Source: Evernia prunastri (lineage: Eukaryota; Ascomycota; Lecanoromycetes; Lecanorales; Parmeliaceae). From it: 64,000 nucleotides of DNA. Numbering within the stretch: the first letter of the stretch is position 1; every line of letters starts with the position of its first letter. The notes beneath the pieces are model-generated. The model did not search any database. It had not been told where the DNA came from and worked only from the letters and a program-made list of their open reading frames with translations. Positions 47,443-58,037 of this stretch are shown piece by piece. The translations under genes were made by a program, and so were the position numbers. The stretch is taken from assembly GCA_003184365.1 (NCBI GenBank), contig NKYR01000102.1:91622-155621 (forward strand), written 5' to 3'.

Positions 47443-48681
47443 GGTGGGGTTTTAGGGGTGGGTGGTGGTGGAAGCGGTGAGGGGAAAGTATGTGGGGGGG
47501 GGGGGGGGGGGGGATGTACAAAATATATGATTCTATGGTACAAATGTTTCGAGAGATGATGGCTTTGGGGTGGGGATCGGTGGGGTTTGGGGAGGTGGAA
47601 AGGAAAGGGTGAAAGGGTGAAAGGGTGAAAGAGGGAAGGGGGGAAAGGAGCATGCATGCATAAAACGGGTTCCATCGGCTCGGCGTACATTTATTCTAAT
47701 CACCTTGTACAAAAAAAACACAGAAACAGAAAGTCAAGTCAAGTCAAGTCACCCTTGCGCCCTTGTGCCGGGCACGAAAGAATAGAAGGAAATGAAAAAT
47801 AATAATTGAAAAGACAGGAAATCTAGGGATACGATATCCTACTCAGCATAACCGTAGTCTCTTCTTCCTTCTTCCATTTCCCCCCCTTTATCTCTTCTCA
47901 CATAACCAAAAACCCTACCTTCTCATCCTACCTCTCATCCCTCATCCCTCCTCCCTTCTCCCCCAAACACCAAACACCCACACCCACCCAATTCGACCCA
48001 CGGCTTGAAAAACTCCCCCTCTCTCTCCCCAACTTCACTCGATGGATGTTTTTCTCCTCTTCCCAACCAACCTTACATCTTTCATCTCTCATCTCTCATC
48101 TCTCTTCCCAGTCTCGAAGTCCCTTTTCCCTTTTTCCCTTTTGCCCTTTCCCTTTTCCCATTTATCGATCTTTTTGCTCCCCCCCCCTTCTACGAATCCA
48201 CGAATCTCTTTATCTAGGCTCTGTCGGTGGCTTACTGGCATGTATGGTATATAGTGTTATGGGTTGGTTTGTTCTTGGTTTTGTTTTTTTGTTTTTTACC
48301 GCTTTCGTTCTGGAATGGAATACAAGAGGAAGACTGGCCCGCCCGGGGACGGTGAGGGGAAGGGTTCGCCGCCGGGTTTACGGGGGAATTGGTTTGTTTC
48401 TGTCGCTGTCTACGTTATTTTATGCCGGATGGCTTGATATCCCACGGGGCCACCGGCGTTCCAATTGGGCCAAGCGTAGTGGGTCAGGCTACAATTCGTG
48501 TGCTTTTCGAGCAGCATCCTACCCGTGTTGAGAAGGCAATACCGCGCTAACGGCACCGTCCGATCGATCGAAAAAGCCACAACCGAGTCTTGGTGGGGGG
48601 GCGGGGGGGGGGGGGAGATGGGAGTGTGGCCTGGCAGCTGCAGTCTGCAGTGGTGTGTTCGACTGTCCGTGTACTCGATGT
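47443..48681. other. Intergenic with homopolymer and CT-rich tracts
   Basis: 3' flank of the 7TM-RGS gene. Contains a run of 20 G at 47494-47513, GTGAAAG tandem repeats near 47607-47630, CT-rich sequence at 47860-48200 and another broken G tract at 48593-48616. ORFs here are low-complexity artefacts. Confidence 0.45.
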
Positions 48682-48727
48682 CACCTAGTTATGCAACACA
48701 CCTAGTTATGCAATAGGGTTAGGGTTA
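48682..48727. repeat. Short direct repeat followed by interstitial telomere-like TTAGGG units
   Basis: CACCTAGTTATGCAA occurs twice in tandem with a short spacer and then runs into TAGGGTTAGGGTTAG at 48714-48727, about two and a half telomere-type units. It ends 37 bases before the TIR transposon. Confidence 0.6.
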
Positions 48728-48764
48728 GCACCAGAATTCCAATCTAAAATTTTGACATCGAGTA

Positions 48765-50170
48765 GTACGGCGGACGATAATTGACACTCCGACAAAACCA
48801 AGAGTAATTCTTTTTTTCTGATCTCTCGCATCGCGTCTTATCTTCTCTAACTATTAATTTAATTTCTTATACTTCGTACGACTTACAAATTATTCTAAAA
48901 ATTATTTTTGAGCGATCTTTTGAGAAGCTCTTCGAAGGAGCTGAGAGATTCTTCGAGAAATTTCTTCGAAGAATTCTTCAGAGAGGTTCTTTGAAGGATT
49001 TCTTCAAGGAGATTCTTCGAAAAGATTCTTTGAGAAAATTCTTTGAGGGATTCTTTGAAGGATTTCTTCGAGGAGATTCTTTGAAAAGATTCTTTGAGAA
49101 AATTCTTTGAGAGGTTCTTTAAGGAGATTCTTCGTGAAATTCTTCAAAAACTCTCTTCGAGAGTCGAGTTTAGAATACAATATTTAAAAATAATTTTTCG
49201 TACGATAAAATGTTTTTTAGAAGATCAGCGAACTTTTTTAATTTTTTAATTTTTTCTTTTTTAGAGTATCTCGAAGAGAATACTTCTATATTTTAGTTCA
49301 TCTAAATTTTAGCGCATATATTAATACGATTAGTAGAAGTAAGTATATATAGATTAATAGAGAAGAAATTCTATATTTACGATTTAATCACGTTAGAAAT
49401 TAAGAATTACATATTTATTTAGAGTAAGAACTGCTTATCTTATTCAGGCGTAGTATAATCAATTAAAAGTCGTGAATGCTATATTAATCTTTCTTCGTGA
49501 TAGACTGTAACGTGGTCTAGGCATGCGTGACTGAGCAACTCGTATATTGGTTACTAGATAGACTGAATCCTGAGGAACCCAAGTGGGAATCCTCAGAGGC
49601 AGCATATTTAGCAGGGGAGAGTGCACCCCCATGCCAAGCAAACTTACTATGCGACTGCTATAGCCGCACAGCTGCACCAGAGGGATAGTCTCCCGGATCT
49701 GGCCTAGATGTATGTTGGATTCCTGGACTTCTGACAGGCCGCCTCATGCCTAGAGACCTCATGGCTCTTACATAGACTTAAAGGATTTTATCTACAAGTG
49801 AAAAGAAAGCTAATGGTTATGTTCGTATTTACACTTAGTGTAGGCTGAGGTTTAAAAGCATCCCTCGAAGAACTCTCTTCGAAGAATTTCTTTGAAGAAT
49901 TTCTTTTAAGAATTCCCTCAAAGAATCTTTTCGAAGAAATTTCCCGAAGGACTCTCTTAAAGAATCACTCTGCATAATCTTCTCAAAGAACTTAAGAATT
50001 CTTTAAAGAGATTTCTCGAAGAGCTTCTCAAAAGATCTCTCAAAAATAATTTTTAAAATAATTGATAAGTCGTACGAGACGCGATGCGAGAGAGCAGAAA
50101 AAAATTGACTGGGTTTTGAATTTGATGGAGCTCTTGGTTTTGTCGGAGTGTCAATTATCGTCCGCCGTAC
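48765..50170. mobile_element. Foldback-like TIR transposon, non-coding, with nested solo LTR
   Basis: The first 40 bases (48765-48804, starting GTACGGCGGACG) are the exact reverse complement of the last 40 (50131-50170, ending CGTCCGCCGTAC). A TA at each end fits the TA target duplication of Tc1/mariner-type elements. Inverted similarity continues imperfectly for over 200 bases inward (CTCTCGCATCGCGTC; CGTACGACTTA; GAGAAGCTCTTCGA). Both flanks carry many units based on TTCTTTGAGA or TTCTTCGA. The centre is AT-rich with no transposase ORF. A 267-bp LTR-like element has inserted at 49506. Without it, the element is about 1.13 kb. A non-autonomous or RIP-degraded Tc1/mariner/pogo-like element is the best guess. 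Confidence 0.8.
49506..49772. mobile_element. 267-bp solo-LTR-like element, copy 3, with TAGAC target duplication
   Basis: TGTAACG...CTCTTACA with TAGAC at 49501-49505 and TAGAC at 49773-49777, a perfect 5-bp target-site duplication. It differs from the 1-kb copies at about five positions. Nested within the foldback-like transposon, so it is the younger insertion. Confidence 0.85.
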
Positions 50171-50384
50171 CGTGGTGGCTGCAGCTCGGAATTGCGGCTC
50201 TAAAATATGCGAGTCCTTTGGTTTAAGCGAACGCTTGAACCTCGTCGACGATCCAGGCAAAAGCAACGCATTTTGTCACTAAAGTTGAATTAGCTTACGC
50301 TTCGGATACAGATAGAAATACACTGTTTCAATGGCCAGTTCCCAAATCTCCACCCTTGGATAACAAAGTAATCGCCAACTTTCG

Positions 50385-51260
50385 TCAAGACCGGCCATGT
50401 CCTATCCTGAAGCGGATGGGTAGGAGGGGAAAGCAAGTCTCACAGGCATCGAGGTCGTGACGTTTCCCAAAACGAAACATCTGGGACCGCCTGAAATGAA
50501 GCGAAGCACACGGGGCGACAGAAAAGACGTTCTCTATACACCCAAGCACGTTTTCCCTAAAGACGGACCAAGAATCTCGTGAGGCCAGACATGGAAATCG
50601 GCCGAGAGGGTGCTCAGGGCTCGTCGTCAAACAAGCCGCCCGCTGCGTTCAACGGCTCTTGTCGCAGCGATCTGTCAGGAATGAACTCTTATACACGGGG
50701 TTCATCGACTTTGACTGCCTTTCCCCGGTTCTTTCGGAAGTCTTTTGAGTAATGCATAGGGAGTCGATCCAGAGGTATCTTGTATTGAAGCATAGAGTGG
50801 CAGTTACAGCATCTTGAGATTTTTTTTTGGAAGATTGGACTATATGATTGATACCTTCCTTCATGCTGTCTAGACCGCTTTGGCGGAGTGTTGCAATTTC
50901 GGCAGTCCCCCAGTGATAATGACTCAGAGTTATGCATTCTCCTTTCATGTGGATTGGGATGCTGTTTCGATGGTTTCGAAGAATTAGATCAATCACATCC
51001 GAAGCACTCATTTCGACCAGGCGGCTAGGGGACTTCGGGTACGCTCCGAAAGCTTTCGATGCCAATTTTGTGTGACCGCGAAGACATCGGTGAGAGCCAT
51101 GTGGGCTTTCATATGACGAAGCGCGGGGTACCACATCATGTCCGTTACATTTGGATGCCACCACTCTTCTTTCCCTAGAAGAAGCTAGGTTGGTGGTGTC
51201 TGGTAGGACGGAAAGGACTTGAGATACTTTTGCCTCCTGCTCTCTTTTCAAACGGTCCTA
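50385..51260 (-). pseudogene. Decayed HET-domain (heterokaryon incompatibility) gene
   Basis: Minus-strand blocks follow the HET order: SRLVEMSASDVIDLI (family: RLVEV...), GECITLSHYHWGTAEIATL (family: YxxLSHCWG, here with an extra residue), LDSMKEGINH, QDAVTATLCFNTRYLWIDSLCITQ (family: DAIxVTRxLGxRYLWIDSLCIIQD) and SKSMNPVYKSSFLT. The frame then breaks (family: TIAATxA) and related sequence continues to about 50385. Further broken coding sequence extends upstream to about 51350 (LNIKYEEVDELYRQAVEKTAERLY). HET proteins trigger programmed cell death on fusion of unlike strains; this copy cannot make a full domain. It lies about 200 bp from the TIR transposon. Confidence 0.72.
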
Positions 51261-52250
51261 ATCAGGACTCTATCGCGCTAGTAGAGCCGCTCTGCTGTTT
51301 TCTCCACTGCTTGCCTATATAGCTCATCTACTTCTTCATACTTGATGTTCAGCCGAGGTGCCAGACTACAGCTGGGGTTTTCTGTCCCCCTCGTTCTTGT
51401 ACAGGATGAAGCACAACGGTACATCACCCTCGGCGAGCGGGACGCGTATCAAAGTGTGAAAGATCCGGGAATGTGATCAAAATTCCCGGCATGCATCCTC
51501 CACCCTCGATTGACGCAGAGGGGATTCGCGTGCAGGCAGGGAGAAGCCCGGCACAGGAAATCAAAGGCTTCAAGACACATTTGGTCAAGCCACTCTTCTG
51601 GGGAATCGGAGGCTCCGTTGGAGCTGTCCACGCTGGGCGAAGTAGATCGAGGCTCTCCATCTCTATCATCCCACTGGGTGAACCTCCGCTCTTTCGATCG
51701 GTAGACTCTCTGCTACCAGTTTACCGTTGCGGCTCTGATGACGACAGACTGATCAAGGTCTCAGCGGGGCACAGCAGTGGCGATAGAAAGTGCATGGTGA
51801 GTCTAGCTATGGGGCCATCAGCTATATTTATGGCTGATGGGGACAAGCAGTGGCTAGCTACATGAATGCAACGATGATGGAATATGCATGGAATGCACTA
51901 GGCCAATAAGCAAACGCTGACGCAAGGCGTGTGGCTGGTCGATCCAACCTCTCAAGCCCGCGATGATCTGCCGACTCGGAAGGTGCAGGAGGACGGACGG
52001 ATCCCATCAGGCTTTGTATCGGAAAAGCGGTATCTGCCCAAGGGAACAGGAGCCTACAGGTAGTAAGCTAATAAGCACCGTTAGAGTCCCTAGGTACTCA
52101 CCGATTGCTCTGCCAGGGTCCGTGTCAAGTGCTGATTGGGAACCCCCCTTGGTCCGCCCATTGTGCCATATCAATTCCACCCCAAAAATCAAAAATATCA
52201 GAAAACATAGACGTGGCAACAAACCGATGCTTTCACACGGTCTTGCACCC
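51261..52250. other. Intergenic with possible remnants
   Basis: Minus-strand frames near 51300-51660 may be remnants of the upstream part of the HET gene (DQMCLEAFDFLCR). Otherwise nothing is recognised. Confidence 0.35.
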
Positions 52251-52556
52251 ATGTCACTCAAAGACTCCTTCACCGGCACGACCGACTTCATTCTTCGCCC
52301 AACCCCTCCCTCCGACTGCAGCATGTACATCCACTGCGTCGTCGATCCCCGGGACACCGGCGCGCTCAAACGTATCGACGTCGCCTGCCAGGCCGCCGGC
52401 GATGTGTGGTGCCGGTCGTATCTTGTCTGCGGGCCGGAGTTTCGGTGCCCGGAGGGTTGCAGTACCGAATCGGCGGGTATGTCGGGCTGGGTCGTGGCTG
52501 GGGGTGGAGGCTTGGAGCAGCATGTCCTCGTGGAAGGTCGGGGGGCGAGTGGGTGA
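52251..52556 (+). CDS. Small cysteine-containing orphan ORF with strong codon bias
   Basis: ATG 52251 opens 101 codons. The first 75 have almost exclusively C or G in third position, unlike the flanks, which argues for real coding sequence on this strand; antisense frames look like its shadow. Seven cysteines fall between residues 23 and 70 (MYIHCVVDP, IDVACQAAGDVWCRSYLVC, FRCPEGC). No signal peptide is evident. The frame decays into Gly/Val-rich sequence after residue 76, and GTATGT at 52477 could be a donor, so the 3' end is uncertain. No family recognised. Confidence 0.4.
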   Translation: MSLKDSFTGTTDFILRPTPPSDCSMYIHCVVDPRDTGALKRIDVACQAAGDVWCRSYLVCGPEFRCPEGCSTESAGMSGWVVAGGGGLEQHVLVEGRGASG

Positions 52557-54926
52557 CGGGTGGGGTGTCGGATGCGTTGGGGACGGTTTGTGAGGTTTAC
52601 GGTGTGGGTTTTGGGTTGTGGATAGAGGTTGTTGGGTAGGTCGTGAGTTCTGCATGATGTGTGTTCCTCTCAGGTGCCAGTTCACGCTGAGGGTGGGGGA
52701 TGCAAGAGGCTGGTTTTGGGGTAGCGTTGGGGGTTCTTTCAACAATGGGCGGCTTATTCGAAGAAGTCGTTGGTCGATCTGGTAGAAGGGATGTTGACGG
52801 GGTGGTGTGTGTCGTCATGCGCGCATTGGAGGGCTGAGAAGGGTTAGGAATACTAGGGCGTCAGGGTCAGTAAATGGATGGGTCGCATGCAAAAGAGGGA
52901 TGATGGTGATTGGAGACGAGCCATGGGACTGTTCGCTGCGCTGTGGTCCCTAAGACTGACTGACTTGTTTGTCGCTGTCGACGCGTTACAGGATCGGGAC
53001 GCTTTCTCATCCACCCACTCACCCACTCACCCACTCATTGATTCACTTCCTTACTCTTGGTACCGACCGAGTTCTCCTCGTCAGGTCACTATCTCTCTGT
53101 ATTTGAGTTCCGGTGCAGAAGGTCTTCGCGGCTCGGATTTGCTTCGCGAAGGGTTATCTTGAAGGTCCGCAAGAGCTGCTCCCGGAGCTCGTGGGTGTTT
53201 ATTGAGCCAGTCATTTGACCCTTGAAGTTGGCGGTACGAGGAAGGCATTGGAGGACTTGTATGAGAGAATGGGGGAATGGAGCGGGGAATCCCACCGCTA
53301 TGAACACCGTTTCCAGCCCCATTTTTACGAGCGTAGACACGCTCGCCTCCTTGCGCAGTATGCTGAAAACCAAAGGCAGCCTTATCCCTCCATGCGATTG
53401 GAGGTGATACCAGCGGGCCTTATTCCAGGCCACGTCTTCGTCCGGAAGAGATCATTGTGGAATTGATATTCGCTTCTTGTAGAGAATGCCTGCTGCTGTC
53501 CCGGGTTTAGTCGCATGTTTTCGTGCCATGCGCTCTTTGTGAAAGCTCATCGTGATCTATCCATCGCTCGCATCAGAGCCGTGACATGAGTGAGAAGCGG
53601 GTCTGAATCAAATCGGGCTGGAGAGCCTTTGAAGAGATGAGTGTTCTGCGATCTGGAATCGTTATAGCATCGTGATGCCTTACGATGCTTTTTTAATGCG
53701 TTCGCGCGGGTAGGATTGACTCGATCATTGGGTGTGGCTTCGAATAGCCAATGCTGTGCTAGTGACCTGCAAGAATGGGCGTTTGAACTGGCGCAGTTTG
53801 CGATGGAAGATGATATAGGCAATAATGATAGAGGTTAAAGTGCAGTAAGGCCATGCAGTATAACGTAGATAGGAAGGAGGAAAAAAAGTACTATTGTCAG
53901 GTCTCTAGGACGAATCAAGCTATCTTTGCGCCCAGGAAGGTCTTGAGAGCACGAAATCATGCATGAGGAAGGAGATGTGGGGAATGTCTTTTAGTCGGGG
54001 GTTTTGTAATCAATCATGCTATACACACTGTGGTAGGGTGCATCTGCCGTTAGTATGTGGTTACAAGGCTTGAAGCAGAAATGCCCTCCCGGAGATAGAG
54101 CGATCCATCATCTTCGCATTTCACCACATACCTACGCCATGCGAAATTTTGCATCGACCACCAAAAAGAAATGCAACGCTCGAGAGGATCGTGGTGGTAG
54201 TGGCATTGCTCTGTATAACTCGGACTAAGTCGACCTCTGGGCTTGGTGGTGGCCTGGGATCTAGGGCTGGGAGAATCCTACCGCAAGTTTGACTCCGGTA
54301 TCACAGGGTATAGCTTTGAGATCAGTCCACAGCGTGACATTGGGAGTTTGTCTCTGCACTTCGGTCAAAAAGGTGAGCTTCAGAAGGACTGTTTTCATTT
54401 CAGCTGCGCTGGTGTTTATCACAGTGCATTCCCACCAGGCCCAGCGCCACGCTAATACAAATAACGAGCAGTATCAAAGAAGCTCAACGGTTATACAAAA
54501 CTTATATTTTGTGTTGGGTAGAGAACACGATACTCAACAGTCGTGTCGACGACTGCTTCCACTCTGCATTCGTGGACCATAAGTCAATGCTGATGTGGCG
54601 CTGCGAGAATGCGGAATGTTTTTGGTGACCCGAAGTTTCCGAGTAAGGATAGTTCGGCATGCGCTTTTGCTGATCATGGTCCATGAATAAGGAATGAAGG
54701 CGATATTGTCCGCATAACGAAGAGAGTCTTAGTAATACGTGGCAAGGGGCGGGCCTGGCCCTCCAGCTCTTGGCTTAGTGTTGATGGACCTTCGGCTCGA
54801 TGGCAGACTAAAGGGTGTCATTCCAAAATCCGATCATGAGCGCGCTTAATGTGTGACTTTTTGGCCTTCTCGATATGCATGCTTTCCTTTTCCCTGGAAT
54901 TCTATCCTCCCAGCTCTTGAAGAAGC
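52557..54926. other. Intergenic, no supported gene
   Basis: CACC/CACT-type tandem (CACCCACT) near 53010-53036. ORFs around 53.1-53.8 kb on both strands lack family resemblance. Confidence 0.45.
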
Positions 54927-56109
54927 TCAGTCCAGCAGGAGCTTCTGCAGCTGAGTCGTGTTCCCAAAAAGCCAATCCATCTTGTCCGCTTCCCTCAGTA
55001 GTGTCTCACGTAGAACATTTTCGGCCTCTTGCACCTCACGGACATGCCTGTTTGCCGGATGATCTCTGAACCACTTCCCAGTCTTCTGCAATGTCTCCTT
55101 GGCATTCCTCACATCGTCCCAGAAAGCCTTAGTCTCTTTCTCATATGGTGTCTTTGAAAGATCCCTTGTCCAGCTCTGTGGCTCAGTCTCTGCCTTGTCT
55201 AGATACTTTTGCATCACACCACCTTTCTCTTGACTGCCTCCCCCAGACTGGGCACCAATGCCAGCGAAATGTAGCAGCATCTCACCAGGTTGATCGCCGT
55301 CGCCTGTGAAGAAGTACCGATTCCACCAGTGCCGAGGCTGGAATATGAAGTGTTCTTGGTTGGCTGGTAACTGGAAGACCCAGTCTAGGGCGCTCTGATC
55401 GTAGAACGGAAGACCAACGCTTGGTTGTAGAACGGGAAGACCTAGGACCTGACTAAGTGCTCGGACGGTCCATTGGTCAACCCGCAGTATGAGCATGCCA
55501 GCATTGAAACCATTGTTGTCTTGGGTGCCGAGTATGTGGTAGTCATGGAGGTCGGACGGTGGGAGGAAGATGGTCCAGGGAATTTCGGGGTTCATGATGA
55601 CACTGTCTCCGTCAAACCACCTAACAAAGGATTGTCAGAGACATACACAAACAGCGGAATGAAACGTTGTCTTACACTATCCAGTCAGCCCGTTTGACAA
55701 CAGGCTTAGCCAACTCGACCATGATGAGCGATTGCAAATACGCGGGCTTGTTGAAGTACGAATTGTCCTCATACAGTGCATGACCAAGCACATGTGTTGG
55801 GACTCCCCATCTATCACCATGCTTCCGATGCGTTTCAACACACCGCTCGTAAATACCCCGGAGTTTGTCCTTGTCCCCTTCATACAGCATGGTAGCCTGG
55901 CGAACCCGGGGTCCTTCATAGCTCTCGTCGAAGTCATCGGTACAGTTCTCGAGGCCAGCATGGGTACCTAACAGCTCAGATGGAGGTGTAGGAGGGTATG
56001 TGAATGGTGTGGAACGTTTCCCTGTGAAGCTGAAGAAGTAGATGAGGAAGAGGGCGGGCACAGCGACGAAGAGGAGCGGTCGCCGGCGCGCGGCCATAGC
56101 CTGCTGCAT
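54927..56109 (-). CDS. GT34-family glycosyltransferase (alpha-1,2-galactosyl/alpha-1,6-mannosyltransferase-like)
   Basis: Exons 56109-55676 and 55620-54927 with a 55-bp phase-2 intron give 375 residues. It is a type II membrane protein: short basic N-terminus (AARRRP), signal anchor at about residues 11-29 (LLFVAVPALFLIYFFSF), then a lumenal domain. Family features: YGDRWG-like HKHGDRWGVPTHVLG, KPAYLQSLIMVELAKPVVKRADWIVWFDGDSVIM with the metal-binding D148-x-D150, NNGFNAGMLILRV, YDQSALDWV, HWWNRYF and LLHFAGIG. Yeast and fission-yeast relatives (Mnn10/Mnn11, Gma12) extend N-glycan outer chains in the Golgi. Specificity cannot be read from sequence. A second in-frame ATG lies 12 bases downstream. 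Confidence 0.88.
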
Positions 56110-56849
56110 GGGGAGCAGACAGGAGCGGTGAAGGGATGAGTGAATTGTGCAAAAAGCTAGCTATAGAGACATAGAGGGAAGCAGAATTGATGTTGAAGCA
56201 AGATACATAAGCAAAATGCCCCTGATGCTGTAGCCTTGTAAAGTAGATGCAAGGTAAGAGTTGCTCCCCTCGGATTAATGTATTCCAAACCCCGGGCTGC
56301 GCCGACGGTCTGAAAGCTAGATTAGCGCCAAACCTTGTCTCGGAAGCTTGATTCTTTGCCAAGACCCGCAAGGCCCCGCAACACCTTTGCTCTTTCCGAG
56401 TGCATACTACATTGGTTCGAACTTCGAAGCTCCCAGATTCTACATTGACGTGGCACTTCAGAGCTGTTGTAACAGGGTCAGTCCGCAAATCATCTCCCAG
56501 CTAACTAAGGGGATTGGGTTGAACTCCCATCCCAAGAGTGATGTTGCTGGCCAAATCGAGTGGGATGACAGCTCTCTGTCTCATACACAACACACACACT
56601 ATGATCTCAGTGCAAAATTGATAGTAGATACCTGATCCTAAGCGAATGGCTTTTGCCTCCCGGTCACGCAGACTTCGCGCGGGTATGTCAGGTTGTTGAG
56701 CAGTTGAACTCTTCTTTATTGTACATAGCTCAGAGGTTCTTTGCTTTTGATACCCTCGAAATCTGCATCGACGTCCATTTTGGTCTCTTTCAGTATGACT
56801 CATTTCGCTTTCAAGCCTTGCAGCCATCGACTCCTGCCAACAGTTGCAC
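56110..56849. other. Intergenic, no gene recognised
   Basis: Promoter side of the glycosyltransferase gene and 3' flank of the RING-TFIIB-fold gene; nothing else seen. Confidence 0.5.
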
Positions 56850-58037
56850 CTAGAAAGAAGGCCAGGCCAAATCCCGGGCAAGTCTATCTCCGCGAATGTC
56901 TTCGAGCATCTCGTAGTCTAAAATCTCGTCTCGCACAGGGTAGATACTTCTATAAGCGTTCCGGACAGTACCCTCGCTGATGCCGACTACCTCAGATATC
57001 TGCTTGATCGGCGTGCCGATACCCAGGAGATGAGAAACCATATAAAGGCTTACTGCAACGATGGGTACAGGCGAGAGACCTGCCAGATACCTTTCATCTC
57101 GTATGTCCTTAGCGATCTGGAGACAGATAAACTGAATGCTCGCACTGTGGCCAAGTCGGCCGGCACAATCATCACAAAGCTCCTCCAATTGCCTCAGATC
57201 GGCAGGAATCAAATAGTGCTCCAGATCACTTCCACTTTCTTCGTAATCCATGAAGCCGTTCTCGACATTGGGAGCAGGCAGACGTTCGAAGATATCATCT
57301 AAACTATCAACACGGAGCACTCCGGGCATGTTTGGTTGAATCAGCCGTCCCCGAAAGGAATATATTTGTCTGTATGTCCGGAGAATGTCTTCGGCCTGCA
57401 TTCCAGAGACCCTGCATATCTCCTCGAGTGATCTGTGTTCACTCATAATGTGCGTTGCAATGTAGAGTGCTGACGACACTGCGAACCGATGCCTGCGATC
57501 TTCCAAATTCAGGTTGCGATGCATATATTCAGCTATTCGCGCCGCAACTTGTGACGTAGGGAAAGAAAGACCGAGACCTTCGCAGAAAACCTCACAGTGG
57601 TAGGCGATGTTCTCTGTTAAATTCGGTGTTGCTGGATTTGGCTCATAGAACGGAATTGATGCTTCGTCCTCCATTAGGTCCCACTCCAGAACCGGGTCTT
57701 GCAGAGCGGGAAAGAAGACACGACGGCAGACTGGGCATGTATTGTTCGTTCGTAACCATGTCGCGATACAGGCAGATCCTACTCGGTGGGAGCAAGGGAG
57801 GCGGACTTCACACTCGATGACTCCTGTCTCTAAGCACTTGAACGTTTCCAAATTAGCAGATTTTTTCTATAGGCAGCGAAACGCTGGTAGACATAGACTG
57901 ACTAGCTTTCCAATATCTTGCAGGCAGATGCAGCAGGGCTCTTTTGACTCTGAATCTGCTCGTAGGAGCGAAGCGACTAAAGGCTCCACAACCTCATTCT
58001 CGACTTTGAGGATCTCGTTGAGGAATTGTTGCGACAT
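56850..58037 (-). CDS. RING finger fused to two TFIIB-type cyclin folds
   Basis: Exons 58037-57903 and 57866-56850 give 383 residues; the 36-bp phase-0 intron (GTCAGT...CTATAG) is unusually short, and a longer alternative (donor near 57897, acceptor at the TTAG before 57825) also keeps the frame. RING: C35-x2-C38 on exon 1, C70-S-H72, C78 and C89-x2-C92 on exon 2, with Gly75 where the fifth ligand normally sits. Residues about 130-215 and 268-357 read as two TFIIB/cyclin repeats. The second is the clearer (LSPVPIVAVSLYMVSHLLG, then PIKQISEVVGISEGTVRNAY, matching the TFIIB consensus of helix, xTIKEIAxVTGVSExTIRNxY). TFIIB itself has a zinc ribbon, not a RING, in front of these folds. Role inferred: nuclear ubiquitin ligase or transcription-linked factor. 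Confidence 0.75.

Noticed and set aside
47160..47690. Minus-strand ORF antisense to the end of the 7TM-RGS gene
   Set aside because: Shadow of the coding strand extended through G-rich 3' sequence; low complexity.
52254..52745. 163-codon minus-strand ORF
   Set aside because: Antisense to the C/G-biased plus-strand ORF at 52251; the bias fits the plus strand.
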